The notes below the pieces were generated by a model, which ran no database searches, was not told where the DNA came from, and saw only the letters and a program-made list of their open reading frames with translations. A DNA stretch of 32,182 nt from an uncultured Flavobacteriales bacterium (GTDB lineage Bacteria; Bacteroidota; Bacteroidia; Flavobacteriales_E; Vicingaceae): contig CAJXMH010000032.1 of assembly GCA_913056345.1 (NCBI GenBank), forward strand, positions 1 to 32,182. Direction: 5' to 3'. This document shows positions 1 to 7,904 of this stretch, piece by piece. A program made the translations under genes and the position numbers. Position 1 is the stretch's first letter; every line of letters begins with the position of its first letter.

Positions 1-52
1 TAACGCCGATTAATTTTAACTTTTTCATAATTTCTAAATTTAAGTTTTTGAT

Positions 53-81
53 AAGCCTCTCAATAACTTGAGGCTTTTTTT
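53..81 (+). terminator. Intrinsic terminator of a gene left of the window
   Basis: The arms AAGCCTC (53-59) and GAGGCTT (70-76) pair around a 10-nt loop, and a run of T follows to position 81. The T run is on the plus strand only, so this should end a plus-strand gene that lies before position 1. It also separates that gene from the minus-strand small ORF that stops at 87. Confidence 0.8.
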
Positions 82-86
82 ACTGT

Positions 87-260
87 TTATTTATTGCTTG
101 TTTCTTCCATTTTAAAGCAATGACAGTCACCAAAAACTAAATTTCCCTTTAAATAAGAAGCGTTGCTTTTGCTCAAAGATTCTTTGGCCGCAGAGAGAGA
201 TGTCTCACTCAAAAAAATATCACTAAAAGGTTGAGTGAAGGAAGGTTTGTCGATTTTCAT
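87..260 (-). CDS. Small hypothetical protein, 57 aa
   Basis: This is an ATG-to-TAA reading frame of 58 codons on the minus strand. The product begins MKIDKPSFTQPF, has a serine- and lysine-rich middle, and ends with a short GDCHCFKM segment containing two cysteines and a histidine. I recognise no family, and there is no signal peptide or membrane segment. The support for it being real is positional. It fills the space between an upstream terminator and the divergent helicase gene. A promoter-like TATATTTA box (265-272 on the minus strand) lies exactly 4 nt before its ATG, the same geometry seen at several neighbouring genes. It would be a divergent partner of the helicase gene. It could still be a chance frame, since the region is short. 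Confidence 0.45.
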   Translation of the reverse strand: MKIDKPSFTQPFSDIFLSETSLSAAKESLSKSNASYLKGNLVFGDCHCFKMEETSNK

Positions 261-264
261 GATT

Positions 265-272
265 TAAATATA
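265..272 (-). promoter_or_regulatory. Possible -7 box of the small ORF
   Basis: Read on the minus strand the sequence is TATATTTA, seven of eight matches to the Bacteroidota -7 consensus TAnnTTTG. It ends 4 nt before the ATG at 260. I could not find a TTG at the expected -33 distance. Confidence 0.35.
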
Positions 273-360
273 CGAGAATTATTTTAATCCATTAAACAGC
301 AATGCACTATGGCACTTATACAACTTTTTAACAGGCATAAATCACACGCTTATCTTTAGC

Positions 361-368
361 TAACTTTG
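361..368 (+). promoter_or_regulatory. -7 promoter box of the UvrD/PcrA operon
   Basis: TAACTTTG is an exact match to the Bacteroidota -7 consensus TAnnTTTG and ends 4 nt before the helicase ATG at 373. With normal spacing, transcription would start at or within a base or two of the A of ATG, giving an almost leaderless mRNA. No clear -33 TTG is visible. Confidence 0.6.
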
Positions 369-372
369 CCGC

Positions 373-2769
373 ATGACTTACTTAGATGGTTTAAATCCTG
401 CACAGAAAGAGGCGGTGCTGCATACAAAAGGCCCTTCTATGGTGATTGCCGGTGCCGGCTCTGGAAAAACACGCGTCCTCACTTACCGCATTGCTCATTT
501 AATGCATCAAGGTGTGGACTCATTCAATATTCTGGCCCTCACTTTTACCAATAAGGCTGCACGCGAGATGAAAGAACGAATCGGGAAAATCACTCAGCCC
601 GGTGAAGCCAAAAATTTATGGATGGGAACCTTTCACTCAGTGTTTGCTAGAATTTTAAGAGCTGAAGCAGAAAAACTACACTACCCCTCTAATTTTACCA
701 TTTACGATACACAAGATGCCAAAAGCTTGATCAAGTCCATTACCAAAGAAATGGGCTTAGATGATAAAGTTTACAAAACTGGCTTGGTGATGAACCGAAT
801 TTCATCGGCAAAGAACAACTTACTTTCAGCGACTGCTTATTGCAATAACACTGACATACAAGCGGAAGACAGGCAAATGGTTCGTCCCAAAATTGGAGAG
901 ATTTACAAAACCTATGAACAGCGCTGTTTCAAAGCGGCTGCCATGGATTTTGACGATTTGCTTTTTAAAACCAACATTCTGCTGCGAGATTTTCCCGACG
1001 TTTTATACAAATACCAACATCGTTTCAAATACATTTTGGTTGATGAGTATCAGGATACCAACTTTTCACAGTATTTAATCGTAAAGAAATTGGGAGCCTT
1101 GAATGAAAATGTTTGCGTAGTTGGCGATGATGCACAAAGCATCTATGCCTTTCGTGGAGCAAACATTCAAAACATCCTCAATTTTCAGCGTGACTACCCC
1201 GATTGTAAAGTATTTAAACTAGAGCAAAATTACCGCTCGACTAAAAACATTGTAGGGGCCGCCAACCAAATCATTGAGAAGAATAAAGACCAACTTGAAA
1301 AAGAAGTCTGGACAGACAATACCGAAGGGCCAAGAATCAAGGTTGAGCGCACCTTGACTGATAATGAAGAAGGTAATTTGGTTGCAAATTCCATCATAGA
1401 GACCAGGCACAATAAACAAGCTCAACCTCAAGACTTTGCCATTTTATACCGCACCAATGCGCAGTCGCGAGCGATGGAGGAGGCCCTAAGAAAAAAGGAC
1501 ATTCCCTATCGCATATTCGGAGGAACCTCTTTTTACCAAAGAAAGGAGATCAAGGATCTTTTGGCTTACTGTCGCATGACAATTAACCCGAATGATGATG
1601 AAGCTTTAAAAAGAATCATCAATTATCCGGCAAGAGGTATTGGAAAAACCACTTTAGACAAGGTCGGCATACATGCCAATCAACACAATAAAAGTTTTTG
1701 GTCGGTTATCAGCGCTGAGGATTTAGCAACGCTTTCCATTCATGCAGGCTCGAAGAGTAAGATCAAGCAATTTGTGACTATGATCAAAAGCTTTCAAGCC
1801 CTTGAAAAAAGAGCGAATGCCTATGAAGTAATGGAAGAAATTGCCAAGACCTCTGGAATTTCTAAAGACCTTTTCACCGACAAGACGCCGGAAGGCATTG
1901 CACGTTATGACAACATCCAAGAACTTTTGAATGGGGTTAAAGAGTTTGTTGAGGAGGGAGATGATGATGAAAAAGAAGCCATTGTTCTACCAGATACAGT
2001 TGACGGTGAAGCCAAAAATGCGAAAGGACTTGCAATATTCTTGCAAGACATTGCACTGCTCACTGATGCTGACCAAGGCAATGACCAAGATACCAACAAG
2101 GTTTCATTGATGACGGTGCATGCGGCGAAAGGCCTTGAATTTCCTTATGTATTCATTGTTGGGCTTGAAGAAAATCTATTTCCTTCTCAAATGGCCCTGA
2201 ACAGTCGCGCCGACCTAGAGGAAGAAAGAAGACTATTTTACGTAGCTTTGACACGTGCTGAAAAAGAAGTTCGATTATCTTACTCCGCCAGTCGTTATAA
2301 ATGGGGTAATTTAATTTATTGCGAACCGAGCAGGTTTATTGAGGAAATTGATGAACGTTTTTTGGACTACACAGCTCCTGAAACTTCAGAGCCTTTTGCG
2401 AACGAACGAAGCAATTATTTTGAAAGAAGCGGACAAAGTAAAGCTAACTTTTCAGCCAAAAGTAAAAGTAACGGACGTTCAAAAACGAATAAAATGGGTT
2501 CTAAAAAAGAAGACAAAAAGGTTATACCTCCGCACAAAAAAATGGTAAACGTCAACGACGCAAAACGAGCTGTTGACCCTTCGTTTGCTTCAGCAGCAGG
2601 CAAAATTGACGAAGGCATGAGAGTAGAACATCTTCGATTTGGAAAGGGCAAAGTCACAAAATTGGAAGGTGATGAACCAAATAAAAAAGCAACCATTCAG
2701 TTTGATAAAATGGGCGAAAAACAGCTTTTATTGAAATTTGCTAAACTGAGAATACTAAAAGATAAGTAG
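373..2769 (+). CDS. uvrD: UvrD/PcrA-type ATP-dependent DNA helicase
   Basis: Superfamily 1A 3'-5' helicase of 798 aa, cytoplasmic, expected to act in nucleotide-excision and mismatch repair and in clearing replication forks. Visible motifs in order are a Q motif (NPAQ, residues 8-11), Walker A AGAGSGKT (26-33), motif Ia ALTFTNKAA, the Walker B/DExx box VDEYQD (223-228), motif III VVGDDAQSIYAFRG (about 250-263), motif V TVHAAKGLEF and motif VI VALTRAEKEV. A basic, low-complexity linker follows. The last ~53 residues (from GMRVEHLRFGKGKV) match the PcrA/UvrD Tudor-like C-terminal domain known to contact RNA polymerase. The length is slightly above the usual 720-750 aa because of the linker. It is first in a run with DUF4290, murA and a TlpA-like gene. 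Whether pcrA or uvrD is the better name cannot be decided from sequence alone. Confidence 0.95.
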   Translation: MTYLDGLNPAQKEAVLHTKGPSMVIAGAGSGKTRVLTYRIAHLMHQGVDSFNILALTFTNKAAREMKERIGKITQPGEAKNLWMGTFHSVFARILRAEAEKLHYPSNFTIYDTQDAKSLIKSITKEMGLDDKVYKTGLVMNRISSAKNNLLSATAYCNNTDIQAEDRQMVRPKIGEIYKTYEQRCFKAAAMDFDDLLFKTNILLRDFPDVLYKYQHRFKYILVDEYQDTNFSQYLIVKKLGALNENVCVVGDDAQSIYAFRGANIQNILNFQRDYPDCKVFKLEQNYRSTKNIVGAANQIIEKNKDQLEKEVWTDNTEGPRIKVERTLTDNEEGNLVANSIIETRHNKQAQPQDFAILYRTNAQSRAMEEALRKKDIPYRIFGGTSFYQRKEIKDLLAYCRMTINPNDDEALKRIINYPARGIGKTTLDKVGIHANQHNKSFWSVISAEDLATLSIHAGSKSKIKQFVTMIKSFQALEKRANAYEVMEEIAKTSGISKDLFTDKTPEGIARYDNIQELLNGVKEFVEEGDDDEKEAIVLPDTVDGEAKNAKGLAIFLQDIALLTDADQGNDQDTNKVSLMTVHAAKGLEFPYVFIVGLEENLFPSQMALNSRADLEEERRLFYVALTRAEKEVRLSYSASRYKWGNLIYCEPSRFIEEIDERFLDYTAPETSEPFANERSNYFERSGQSKANFSAKSKSNGRSKTNKMGSKKEDKKVIPPHKKMVNVNDAKRAVDPSFASAAGKIDEGMRVEHLRFGKGKVTKLEGDEPNKKATIQFDKMGEKQLLLKFAKLRILKDK

Positions 2770-2789
2770 CCTAAAAGGCAGAAATAAAT

Positions 2790-3425
2790 ATGGAATACAA
2801 TACGAGTAGATCGAAGATGATCATTCCCGAATATGGTCGTCACATTCAAAAATTAATCGATCACGCCACCCAACTAGAAAAGAAAGAAGACCGCAATGAA
2901 ATGGCTCTAGCCATTATTGATGTTATGGGTCAGCTTAATCCACACCTTAAAAACGTACAAGACTTTCGTCATAAACTGTGGGATCACCTTTTTATCATGT
3001 CTGACTTCAAACTTGATGTGGATTCGCCTTATCCAAGACCAGAGCCAGAGCATTTTCAGTCTAAACCACGTAAAATGCCTTATCCGGATAACAACATTCG
3101 GTATAAGCACTATGGCCGAGGAGTTGAAAAGTTAGTTTCAGTCATCTTAGACATGGAAGAAGGTGAAGAGAAAAGCGCTCTTGTTCAATCTACTGCTAAT
3201 CTAATGAAGAAGCATTATTTAAGCTGGAGTAGGAATTCAGTTGATGATAAGCAGATCATCATGGATTTGAAAAAAGTGTCAAGAGGTAAACTCGAACTAC
3301 AAGAAGAAGAAATTGAATTAACTGCCACAAAAGACATCGTAAACAGAAATATACACAGCGGTAATTCCAAGAAGAAAAAACCCAATAACAAGAGAAAACG
3401 GAAGTCTTACAAAAAGCGCAAATAG
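2790..3425 (+). CDS. DUF4290 family protein
   Basis: A 211-aa soluble protein of a family restricted, as far as I know, to Bacteroidota and commonly found immediately before murA. The N-terminal half (starting MEYNTSRSKMIIPEYGRHIQ) matches the DUF4290 pattern, including the PHLKN and KLWDHLF segments. The C-terminal ~20 residues are almost entirely Lys, Arg, Asn and Ser (SKKKKPNNKRKRKSYKKRK), which suggests nucleic acid or acidic membrane binding; that is inference. There is no signal peptide. It sits 20 nt after the helicase and 4 nt before murA, so co-translation with murA is likely. The function is unknown. Confidence 0.85.
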   Translation: MEYNTSRSKMIIPEYGRHIQKLIDHATQLEKKEDRNEMALAIIDVMGQLNPHLKNVQDFRHKLWDHLFIMSDFKLDVDSPYPRPEPEHFQSKPRKMPYPDNNIRYKHYGRGVEKLVSVILDMEEGEEKSALVQSTANLMKKHYLSWSRNSVDDKQIIMDLKKVSRGKLELQEEEIELTATKDIVNRNIHSGNSKKKKPNNKRKRKSYKKRK

Positions 3426-3429
3426 TAAA

Positions 3430-4734
3430 ATGGGAACATTCGAAATTAATGGTGGAAAGAAATTAAAAGGAGAATTAGTTCCACAAGGCGCTAAAAATGA
3501 AGCACTGCAAGTTCTCTGCGCCGTGCTTCTTACCCCTGAAAAGGTGGTAATGAAAAACGTTCCTGATATTTTAGACGTCAACAAATTGATTGACCTCTTG
3601 AGTGATCTCGGCGTTAAAGTTGAAAAGCTGAATGCTACTGATTATGCTTTTCAAGCAGACCAAATTGATATAGAATACCTCAATACCCAAGAGTTTAAAA
3701 AGAAAGGGGCTAGTCTTAGGGGCTCTGTCATGATTCTTGGTCCTTTGCTCTCTCGATTTGGCAAAGGTTACATCCCACGGCCTGGTGGTGACAAGATTGG
3801 AAGAAGAAGACTGGACACCCACTTCATCGGTTTTCAGAAGCTTGGCGCTAAGTTCATTTACAATAAAGACAATAAATTCTACAAAGTAGAAGCCAACAAT
3901 TTAAAAGGCACCTACATGCTTTTAGACGAAGCTTCTGTTACGGGAACTGCCAATATTGTAATGGCTGCAGTGCTTGCAAAAGGAACCACCCAAATTTATT
4001 ATGCAGCCTGTGAACCTTACATTCAGCAGTTATGCAAAATGCTCAACCGTATGGGAGCTAAAATCTCGGGAATTGGTTCTAATTTGCTTACTATAGAAGG
4101 AGTTGAGTACCTCGGAGGCTGTGAGCACGCTATTTTACCAGATATGATCGAGATTGGAAGTTTTATTGGCTTAGCAGCCATGACTCAATCTGACATTACC
4201 ATTAAAAATGTCTCTTATGAAAATTTAGGCATCATTCCTGACACTTTTGCCAAATTGGGCATCAAAATGGAATTGAAAGGAGATGACCTACACATTCCCG
4301 AGCAGGAAATCTATGAAGTAGATACTTTTATTGACGGTTCGATCATGAATATTTCTGATGCTCCATGGCCAGGTTTCACTCCTGACCTCTTGAGCATTGT
4401 TTTGGTAGTTGCTACCCAAGCGAAAGGCTCGGTTCTGATCCATCAAAAAATGTTTGAGAGTAGGTTATTCTTCGTGGATAAATTGATTGACATGGGGGCA
4501 CAAATTATTTTATGTGATCCGCATAGGGCAACAGTCATTGGGCTGGAAAGAAAAACCAAACTCAAAGGAATTCAAATGACTAGCCCAGACATTAGGGCTG
4601 GTGTTTCCTTGTTGATTGCAGCACTTTCTGCCAAAGGAACCAGTGTGATCCATAACATTGAACAAATTGATCGCGGCTACGCTAACATTGATAAGCGACT
4701 CAATGCACTAGGCGCGGATATTAAGCGTTTGTAA
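3430..4734 (+). CDS. murA: UDP-N-acetylglucosamine 1-carboxyvinyltransferase (MurA)
   Basis: First committed step of peptidoglycan synthesis: transfer of enolpyruvate from PEP to UDP-GlcNAc in the cytoplasm. It is 434 aa, close to the usual ~420, with an EPSP-synthase-like fold. Conserved Lys22-Asn23 are present in QGAKNEAL, and the DIRAG segment carrying the late active-site Arg is present near the C terminus. The loop that normally reads GGC in E. coli (Cys115, the fosfomycin target) reads PGGDKIG here, so the position is Asp121 (codon 3790-3792). Cys-to-Asp MurA enzymes (Chlamydia, Mycobacterium) are active and fosfomycin-insensitive. The ATG lies 4 nt after the DUF4290 stop, so the gene is part of the helicase-DUF4290-murA-tlpA run. 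Confidence 0.96.
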   Translation: MGTFEINGGKKLKGELVPQGAKNEALQVLCAVLLTPEKVVMKNVPDILDVNKLIDLLSDLGVKVEKLNATDYAFQADQIDIEYLNTQEFKKKGASLRGSVMILGPLLSRFGKGYIPRPGGDKIGRRRLDTHFIGFQKLGAKFIYNKDNKFYKVEANNLKGTYMLLDEASVTGTANIVMAAVLAKGTTQIYYAACEPYIQQLCKMLNRMGAKISGIGSNLLTIEGVEYLGGCEHAILPDMIEIGSFIGLAAMTQSDITIKNVSYENLGIIPDTFAKLGIKMELKGDDLHIPEQEIYEVDTFIDGSIMNISDAPWPGFTPDLLSIVLVVATQAKGSVLIHQKMFESRLFFVDKLIDMGAQIILCDPHRATVIGLERKTKLKGIQMTSPDIRAGVSLLIAALSAKGTSVIHNIEQIDRGYANIDKRLNALGADIKRL

Positions 4735-4746
4735 TAAAAAAGTACC

Positions 4747-5280
4747 ATGAAAAAATTTGCACTAAGTATTATCATGTTGGGAAGTTTTTTATTTTCCTCG
4801 CATGCACAAGATAAAAAAGTAGACATCGGTTTAGGGATTGGTGACCGGGCGCCTAACTTGGTTTTCAGCGATCCTAATGGAAAACAAATTGAATTGAATG
4901 ACCTTAAAGGAAAAATGGTCCTGATTGATTTTTGGGCTTCATGGTGCGGACCCTGCAGAAGGGAAAACCCCCGAATAGTCGCAACCTATAAAAAATTTAA
5001 AGATCAGGATTTTGAAAACGGAGATGGATTCACCGTTTATTCCTATTCACTAGATAAAAACAAAGGTGCATGGCAAAATGCCATCATGCAAGATGGATTA
5101 GCTTGGCCTTATCATGTTAGTGATCTAAAAGGATGGGCAGCTGCAGGAGCTCAAACCTACCGCATAAGATCAATCCCTCAGGCCTATTTAGTAGATGGAG
5201 ACGGTATAATTGTAGGTAAAGGAAACACCTTGAGAGGTGGTGGTTTAGGAAAACTGTTGTCCAACTTAAGTAAACCTTAA
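4747..5280 (+). CDS. Exported TlpA-like thioredoxin family protein
   Basis: A 177-aa periplasmic thiol-disulfide oxidoreductase. Residues 1-20 form a signal peptide (MKKF, hydrophobic core, cleavage likely SHA|Q). Residues ~31-170 are an AhpC/TSA-Redoxin type thioredoxin fold with a WCGPC active site (W66, C67, C70) and the conserved cis-Pro in RSIPQAYLVD. Family members reduce disulfides in apo-cytochromes or other envelope proteins; the partner is unknown here. It starts 12 nt after murA and is followed by a strong terminator, so it is the last gene of the operon. Confidence 0.9.
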   Translation: MKKFALSIIMLGSFLFSSHAQDKKVDIGLGIGDRAPNLVFSDPNGKQIELNDLKGKMVLIDFWASWCGPCRRENPRIVATYKKFKDQDFENGDGFTVYSYSLDKNKGAWQNAIMQDGLAWPYHVSDLKGWAAAGAQTYRIRSIPQAYLVDGDGIIVGKGNTLRGGGLGKLLSNLSKP

Positions 5281-5303
5281 GACAAGTAAAAAAAGCATAT
5301 TCT

Positions 5304-5327
5304 AAATCCCCTTTTAGGGGATTTTTT
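5304..5327 (+). terminator. Intrinsic terminator after the tlpA-like gene
   Basis: The arms AAATCCCC (5304-5311) and GGGGATTT (5317-5324) form a perfect 8-bp stem with a TTTTA loop. The T run continues to 5327. It ends the plus-strand helicase-DUF4290-murA-tlpA run. Confidence 0.88.
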
Positions 5328-5435
5328 AATTTATAAGGTAAAGCAAAAGCCAAGGAAAAAACCTTATGACAAATTGACAAGTAAAATCAATTGGCAAAGC
5401 ATTTGTTTAAAGTGAATCGATTAAAAAATATGTTC

Positions 5436-6002
5436 ATGAGTAAAGAAAAACAAGCAGCAGAAAATCCCGAAGACGAAGCGCAAAACGAAAAGCTCAAAGG
5501 GAACGAACAAGAGCAAGCTGAACAAGAACAGCAAGAGGCAGAAGAATCCAAACCAGCAGAAGACAAGGACGAAGAGATCAAAGCTCTGAATGATAAGTTC
5601 CTCCGTTTGTATTCAGAATTTGATAATTTCAGAAGAAGAACCCAAAAAGAGAAGCTTGACCTCTACAAAACGGCAGGTGAAGATATCTTTAAAAGTCTTA
5701 TCCCCATCATGGATGATTTTGAGCGTGCCAAAAAGTCTATGGAAGAAACAGAAGATTACCACAGTTTGAAAGAGGGAGTGGATTTGATCTTTAGTAAGTT
5801 TTTGAATGTTTTTAAAAGCAATGGTCTTGAACCGATGGAGTCAGCTGTTGGAAAGGATTTTGACAGTGACTTGCATGAAGCAGTAACCCAAATCCCCGCC
5901 CCTGAAGAAAAGTTGAAAGGGAAGGTAGTTGATGAAATAGAAAAGGGTTACGTATTAAAAGAAAAAGTTATTCGCTACGCTAAAGTAGTGGTAGGACAAT
6001 AA
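5436..6002 (+). CDS. grpE: Nucleotide exchange factor GrpE
   Basis: Co-chaperone that releases ADP from DnaK. The frame is open from a TTG at 5391, but the first good starts are ATG 5430 and ATG 5436. I chose 5436 ([15 protein letters not shown]) because GrpE normally opens with a short acidic, glutamine-rich disordered tail; this gives 188 aa, typical for the family. A coiled-coil region ([22 protein letters not shown] onward, as two stretches) leads into the GrpE core with the MDDFERA segment. The C-terminal beta domain ends with [18 protein letters not shown]. dnaJ follows after 13 nt, so the two are one operon; dnaK is not in the window. No CIRCE-type element is visible, and a clear promoter in 5328-5435 was not found. 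Confidence 0.93.
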   Translation: MSKEKQAAENPEDEAQNEKLKGNEQEQAEQEQQEAEESKPAEDKDEEIKALNDKFLRLYSEFDNFRRRTQKEKLDLYKTAGEDIFKSLIPIMDDFERAKKSMEETEDYHSLKEGVDLIFSKFLNVFKSNGLEPMESAVGKDFDSDLHEAVTQIPAPEEKLKGKVVDEIEKGYVLKEKVIRYAKVVVGQ

Positions 6003-6015
6003 GAGAAAGAATAGC

Positions 6016-7176
6016 ATGGCAAAGAGAGACTATTACGAAGTTCTAGGATTAAGCAAAGGTGCTTCTAGCAGTGAGATCAAAAAAGCTTACCGAAAATTAG
6101 CCTTGAAATATCATCCTGATAAAAATCCGGATGACAAAGAGGCAGAGGAAAAGTTTAAAGAGGCAGCTGAAGCTTATGAAGTACTAAGTAATCCCGAGAA
6201 GAAGCAGCGTTATGATCAATATGGTCATGCTGGCATGGGCGGAGCAGCTGGCGGAGGTGGTTTCGGCGGCGGCGGAATGAGCATGGATGATATCTTTTCA
6301 CAGTTTGGTGATATTTTCGGCGGTGCAGGCTTTGGCGGATTTAGCGGTTTTGGTGGACAAGGCGGCGGAAGAACTAGAAGAAGAAATCGAGGTAGCAACA
6401 TTCGCGTTAAAGTCTCTTTAGACCTTAAAGACATTGTTAATGGGGTTGAAAAAAAGATCAAGGTTAAAAAATACGTTAGCTGTAAAAGCTGCAGCGGATC
6501 AGGGGCTGAAGGAAATAGTGGCTTTGACACTTGTGACACCTGTGGCGGAAGTGGTCAAGTTAACCGGGTAACCAACACCTTTTTGGGGCAAATGCAGACA
6601 GCTTCAACTTGTCCAAAGTGCGGTGGTGAAGGGAAAACCATAACCAATAAATGTAATACCTGCCATGGTGATGGCATTGTAAAAGACGATGAAACCATTG
6701 AGCTGAAAATTCCTGCGGGTGTTGAAGGCGGTATGCAACTTTCCGTGAGTGGCAAAGGAAACATGGGTGCTCGTAATGGAGTAGCCGGAGACTTGATCGT
6801 TTTGATCGAGGAAGAGGAACATCCTGAGCTCAAAAGAGATGGGAACAACATTCTCTACGATCTATACATAAGTTTTGCCGATGCTATATTGGGAACGGAA
6901 GTAACCGTACCTACAGTAAACGGTAAGGCAAAAATTAAAATTGAAGCAGGAACACAAGGAGGAAAGGTATTGCGTCTTCGCAGTAAAGGAATTCCCGATG
7001 TAAACGGATATAGAACCGGAGATCAATTGGTCAACATCAATGTGTGGACCCCTCAAAACTTAAGTAAAGAAGAAAAAGGACTAGTTGAAAAATTAAAGGG
7101 TTCTAAGAATTTTGAACCTCAGCCAACTTCTAATGATAAAGGCTTTTTTGGAAGGATGAGGGATTATTTTAATTAA
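6016..7176 (+). CDS. dnaJ: Chaperone protein DnaJ
   Basis: Hsp40 co-chaperone of 386 aa (E. coli 376) that delivers substrates to DnaK and stimulates its ATPase. The J domain covers residues 1-70 with HPD at 33-35. A Gly/Phe-rich linker runs from about 72 to 120. Four zinc-finger CxxCxGxG repeats have cysteines at 156/159, 173/176, 199/202 and 213/216. The C-terminal substrate-binding domains follow, making this a complete type I DnaJ. It lies 13 nt after grpE. Its 3' end overlaps the convergent YkgJ-type gene by 8 nt, leaving no room for an intrinsic terminator. Confidence 0.97.
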   Translation: MAKRDYYEVLGLSKGASSSEIKKAYRKLALKYHPDKNPDDKEAEEKFKEAAEAYEVLSNPEKKQRYDQYGHAGMGGAAGGGGFGGGGMSMDDIFSQFGDIFGGAGFGGFSGFGGQGGGRTRRRNRGSNIRVKVSLDLKDIVNGVEKKIKVKKYVSCKSCSGSGAEGNSGFDTCDTCGGSGQVNRVTNTFLGQMQTASTCPKCGGEGKTITNKCNTCHGDGIVKDDETIELKIPAGVEGGMQLSVSGKGNMGARNGVAGDLIVLIEEEEHPELKRDGNNILYDLYISFADAILGTEVTVPTVNGKAKIKIEAGTQGGKVLRLRSKGIPDVNGYRTGDQLVNINVWTPQNLSKEEKGLVEKLKGSKNFEPQPTSNDKGFFGRMRDYFN

Positions 7177-7651
7177 TCATCTGATCCACCATTTTCGCAA
7201 CAGCAGGACAAACCCGGGTATTTTTAGCGGTAAGATCTAAGATTTGATGCATTCGCTTTCGGTTAGTATGCGGATATTCCCGACAGGCTTTAGGCCTAGC
7301 CGAATAAGCCATGCATTTATTATCTTCCAATAAAAATGGACAAGGAGAGCTTTGTAAAACCTGGTCACCATCTTCATCAATTTTTAAATATTGATCAAAA
7401 AAGTCAGCAGGTTTCATTTTAAAATGAGCCGCCATACGCTCAACATCTTTATCATAGAAAATAGGGGAAGTTGTTTTACAACAATTGGCACAATCCAAAC
7501 AATCAATTTCTTCAAATGCCTCTTCATGCAATGCATGAAAACGACGGTCTAAGTCTTTTGGTGGTCTTTGCTTTAGCTTCCGAAAGAACTTATTGTACTC
7601 TTTTCGTTTGCTTTTCGCCGTATTGAGGTATTTTCTAAGTTCTGCCTTCAC
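7169..7651 (-). CDS. YkgJ family cysteine-cluster protein
   Basis: A 160-aa protein with eight cysteines in the CxxCxxCC...C...C...C...C order of the YkgJ/UPF0153 family: C51, C54, C57, C58, C104, C113, C123 and C148. The family is thought to bind zinc or an Fe-S cluster; its reaction is not established. The [22 protein letters not shown] segment (two adjoining motifs) is typical. Residues 1-35 are strongly basic. The start is GTG at 7651, supported by a TAACTTTG box 5 nt upstream. The gene converges on dnaJ and overlaps its 3' end by 8 nt. Confidence 0.85.
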   Translation of the reverse strand: MKAELRKYLNTAKSKRKEYNKFFRKLKQRPPKDLDRRFHALHEEAFEEIDCLDCANCCKTTSPIFYDKDVERMAAHFKMKPADFFDQYLKIDEDGDQVLQSSPCPFLLEDNKCMAYSARPKACREYPHTNRKRMHQILDLTAKNTRVCPAVAKMVDQMIN

Positions 7652-7656
7652 ACATA

Positions 7657-7664
7657 CAAAGTTA
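7657..7664 (-). promoter_or_regulatory. -7 promoter box of the YkgJ-type gene
   Basis: On the minus strand this reads TAACTTTG, identical to the box at 361-368 and a full match to TAnnTTTG. It ends 5 nt before the GTG start at 7651. That supports the GTG start and a leaderless or nearly leaderless transcript. Confidence 0.55.
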
Positions 7665-7718
7665 ACATTCGAGAGCTTTAGTATGGCTGATTTTAGTTTT
7701 TAGCTTTCTTACTTTAAC

Positions 7719-7758
7719 CGCAAAGCACTCAAAGTAATCGCAAAGAACAAAAAGTCAT
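7719..7758 (+). repeat. Two 20-bp degenerate tandem repeat units
   Basis: The unit beginning CGCAAAGCACTCAAAGT (7719-7738) is followed directly by a diverged copy beginning CGCAAAGAACAAAAAGT (7739-7758). About 16 of 20 positions agree. It lies between the YkgJ-type gene and mnmD and has no coding potential. I recall similar CGCAAAG-rich stretches between genes in other Bacteroidota, but cannot confirm that here. Confidence 0.5.
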
Positions 7759-7788
7759 GGCTTAGCAATCAAATTTTTAAAAGGTCTC

Positions 7789-7851
7789 AGCCAGCTGCTC
7801 TAGGGTTTATGCTTTTTACTTTCAGCTCGTTACCTTAAACTTTTAACTTTG
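7789..7851 (-). repeat. Degenerate heptanucleotide tandem repeat (9 units)
   Basis: Read on the minus strand, the 63 bp divide into nine consecutive 7-mers with consensus NNRAGYN. Examples are ACGAGCT, GAAAGTA, AAAAGCA and TAGAGCA. The array lies downstream of mnmD, in the orientation in which an mnmD transcript would read it. The stretch between it and the mnmD stop (7852-7904) is also purine-rich on that strand, with a weaker 16-nt periodicity. It matches the array at 28578-28696. Confidence 0.55.
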
Positions 7852-7904
7852 CCTCTCTTTAACTCTTATTCTCTTTAACTCTTTTTCTATTCTACTTTTC
7901 TGCT

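Noticed and set aside
5333-5350. Two heptad-like units after the tlpA terminator
   Set aside because: Only two units agree with NNRAGYN, too few to separate from chance.
5331-5367. Inverted repeat ATAAGGT / ACCTTAT upstream of grpE as a heat-shock operator
   Set aside because: Only 7 bp arms with a 21-nt spacer and no resemblance to CIRCE; could easily arise by chance in AT-rich DNA.
6225-6851. Long minus-strand frames inside dnaJ (104 and 98 codons)
   Set aside because: Proline-rich products that are antisense shadows of the Gly-rich and zinc-finger coding sequence.
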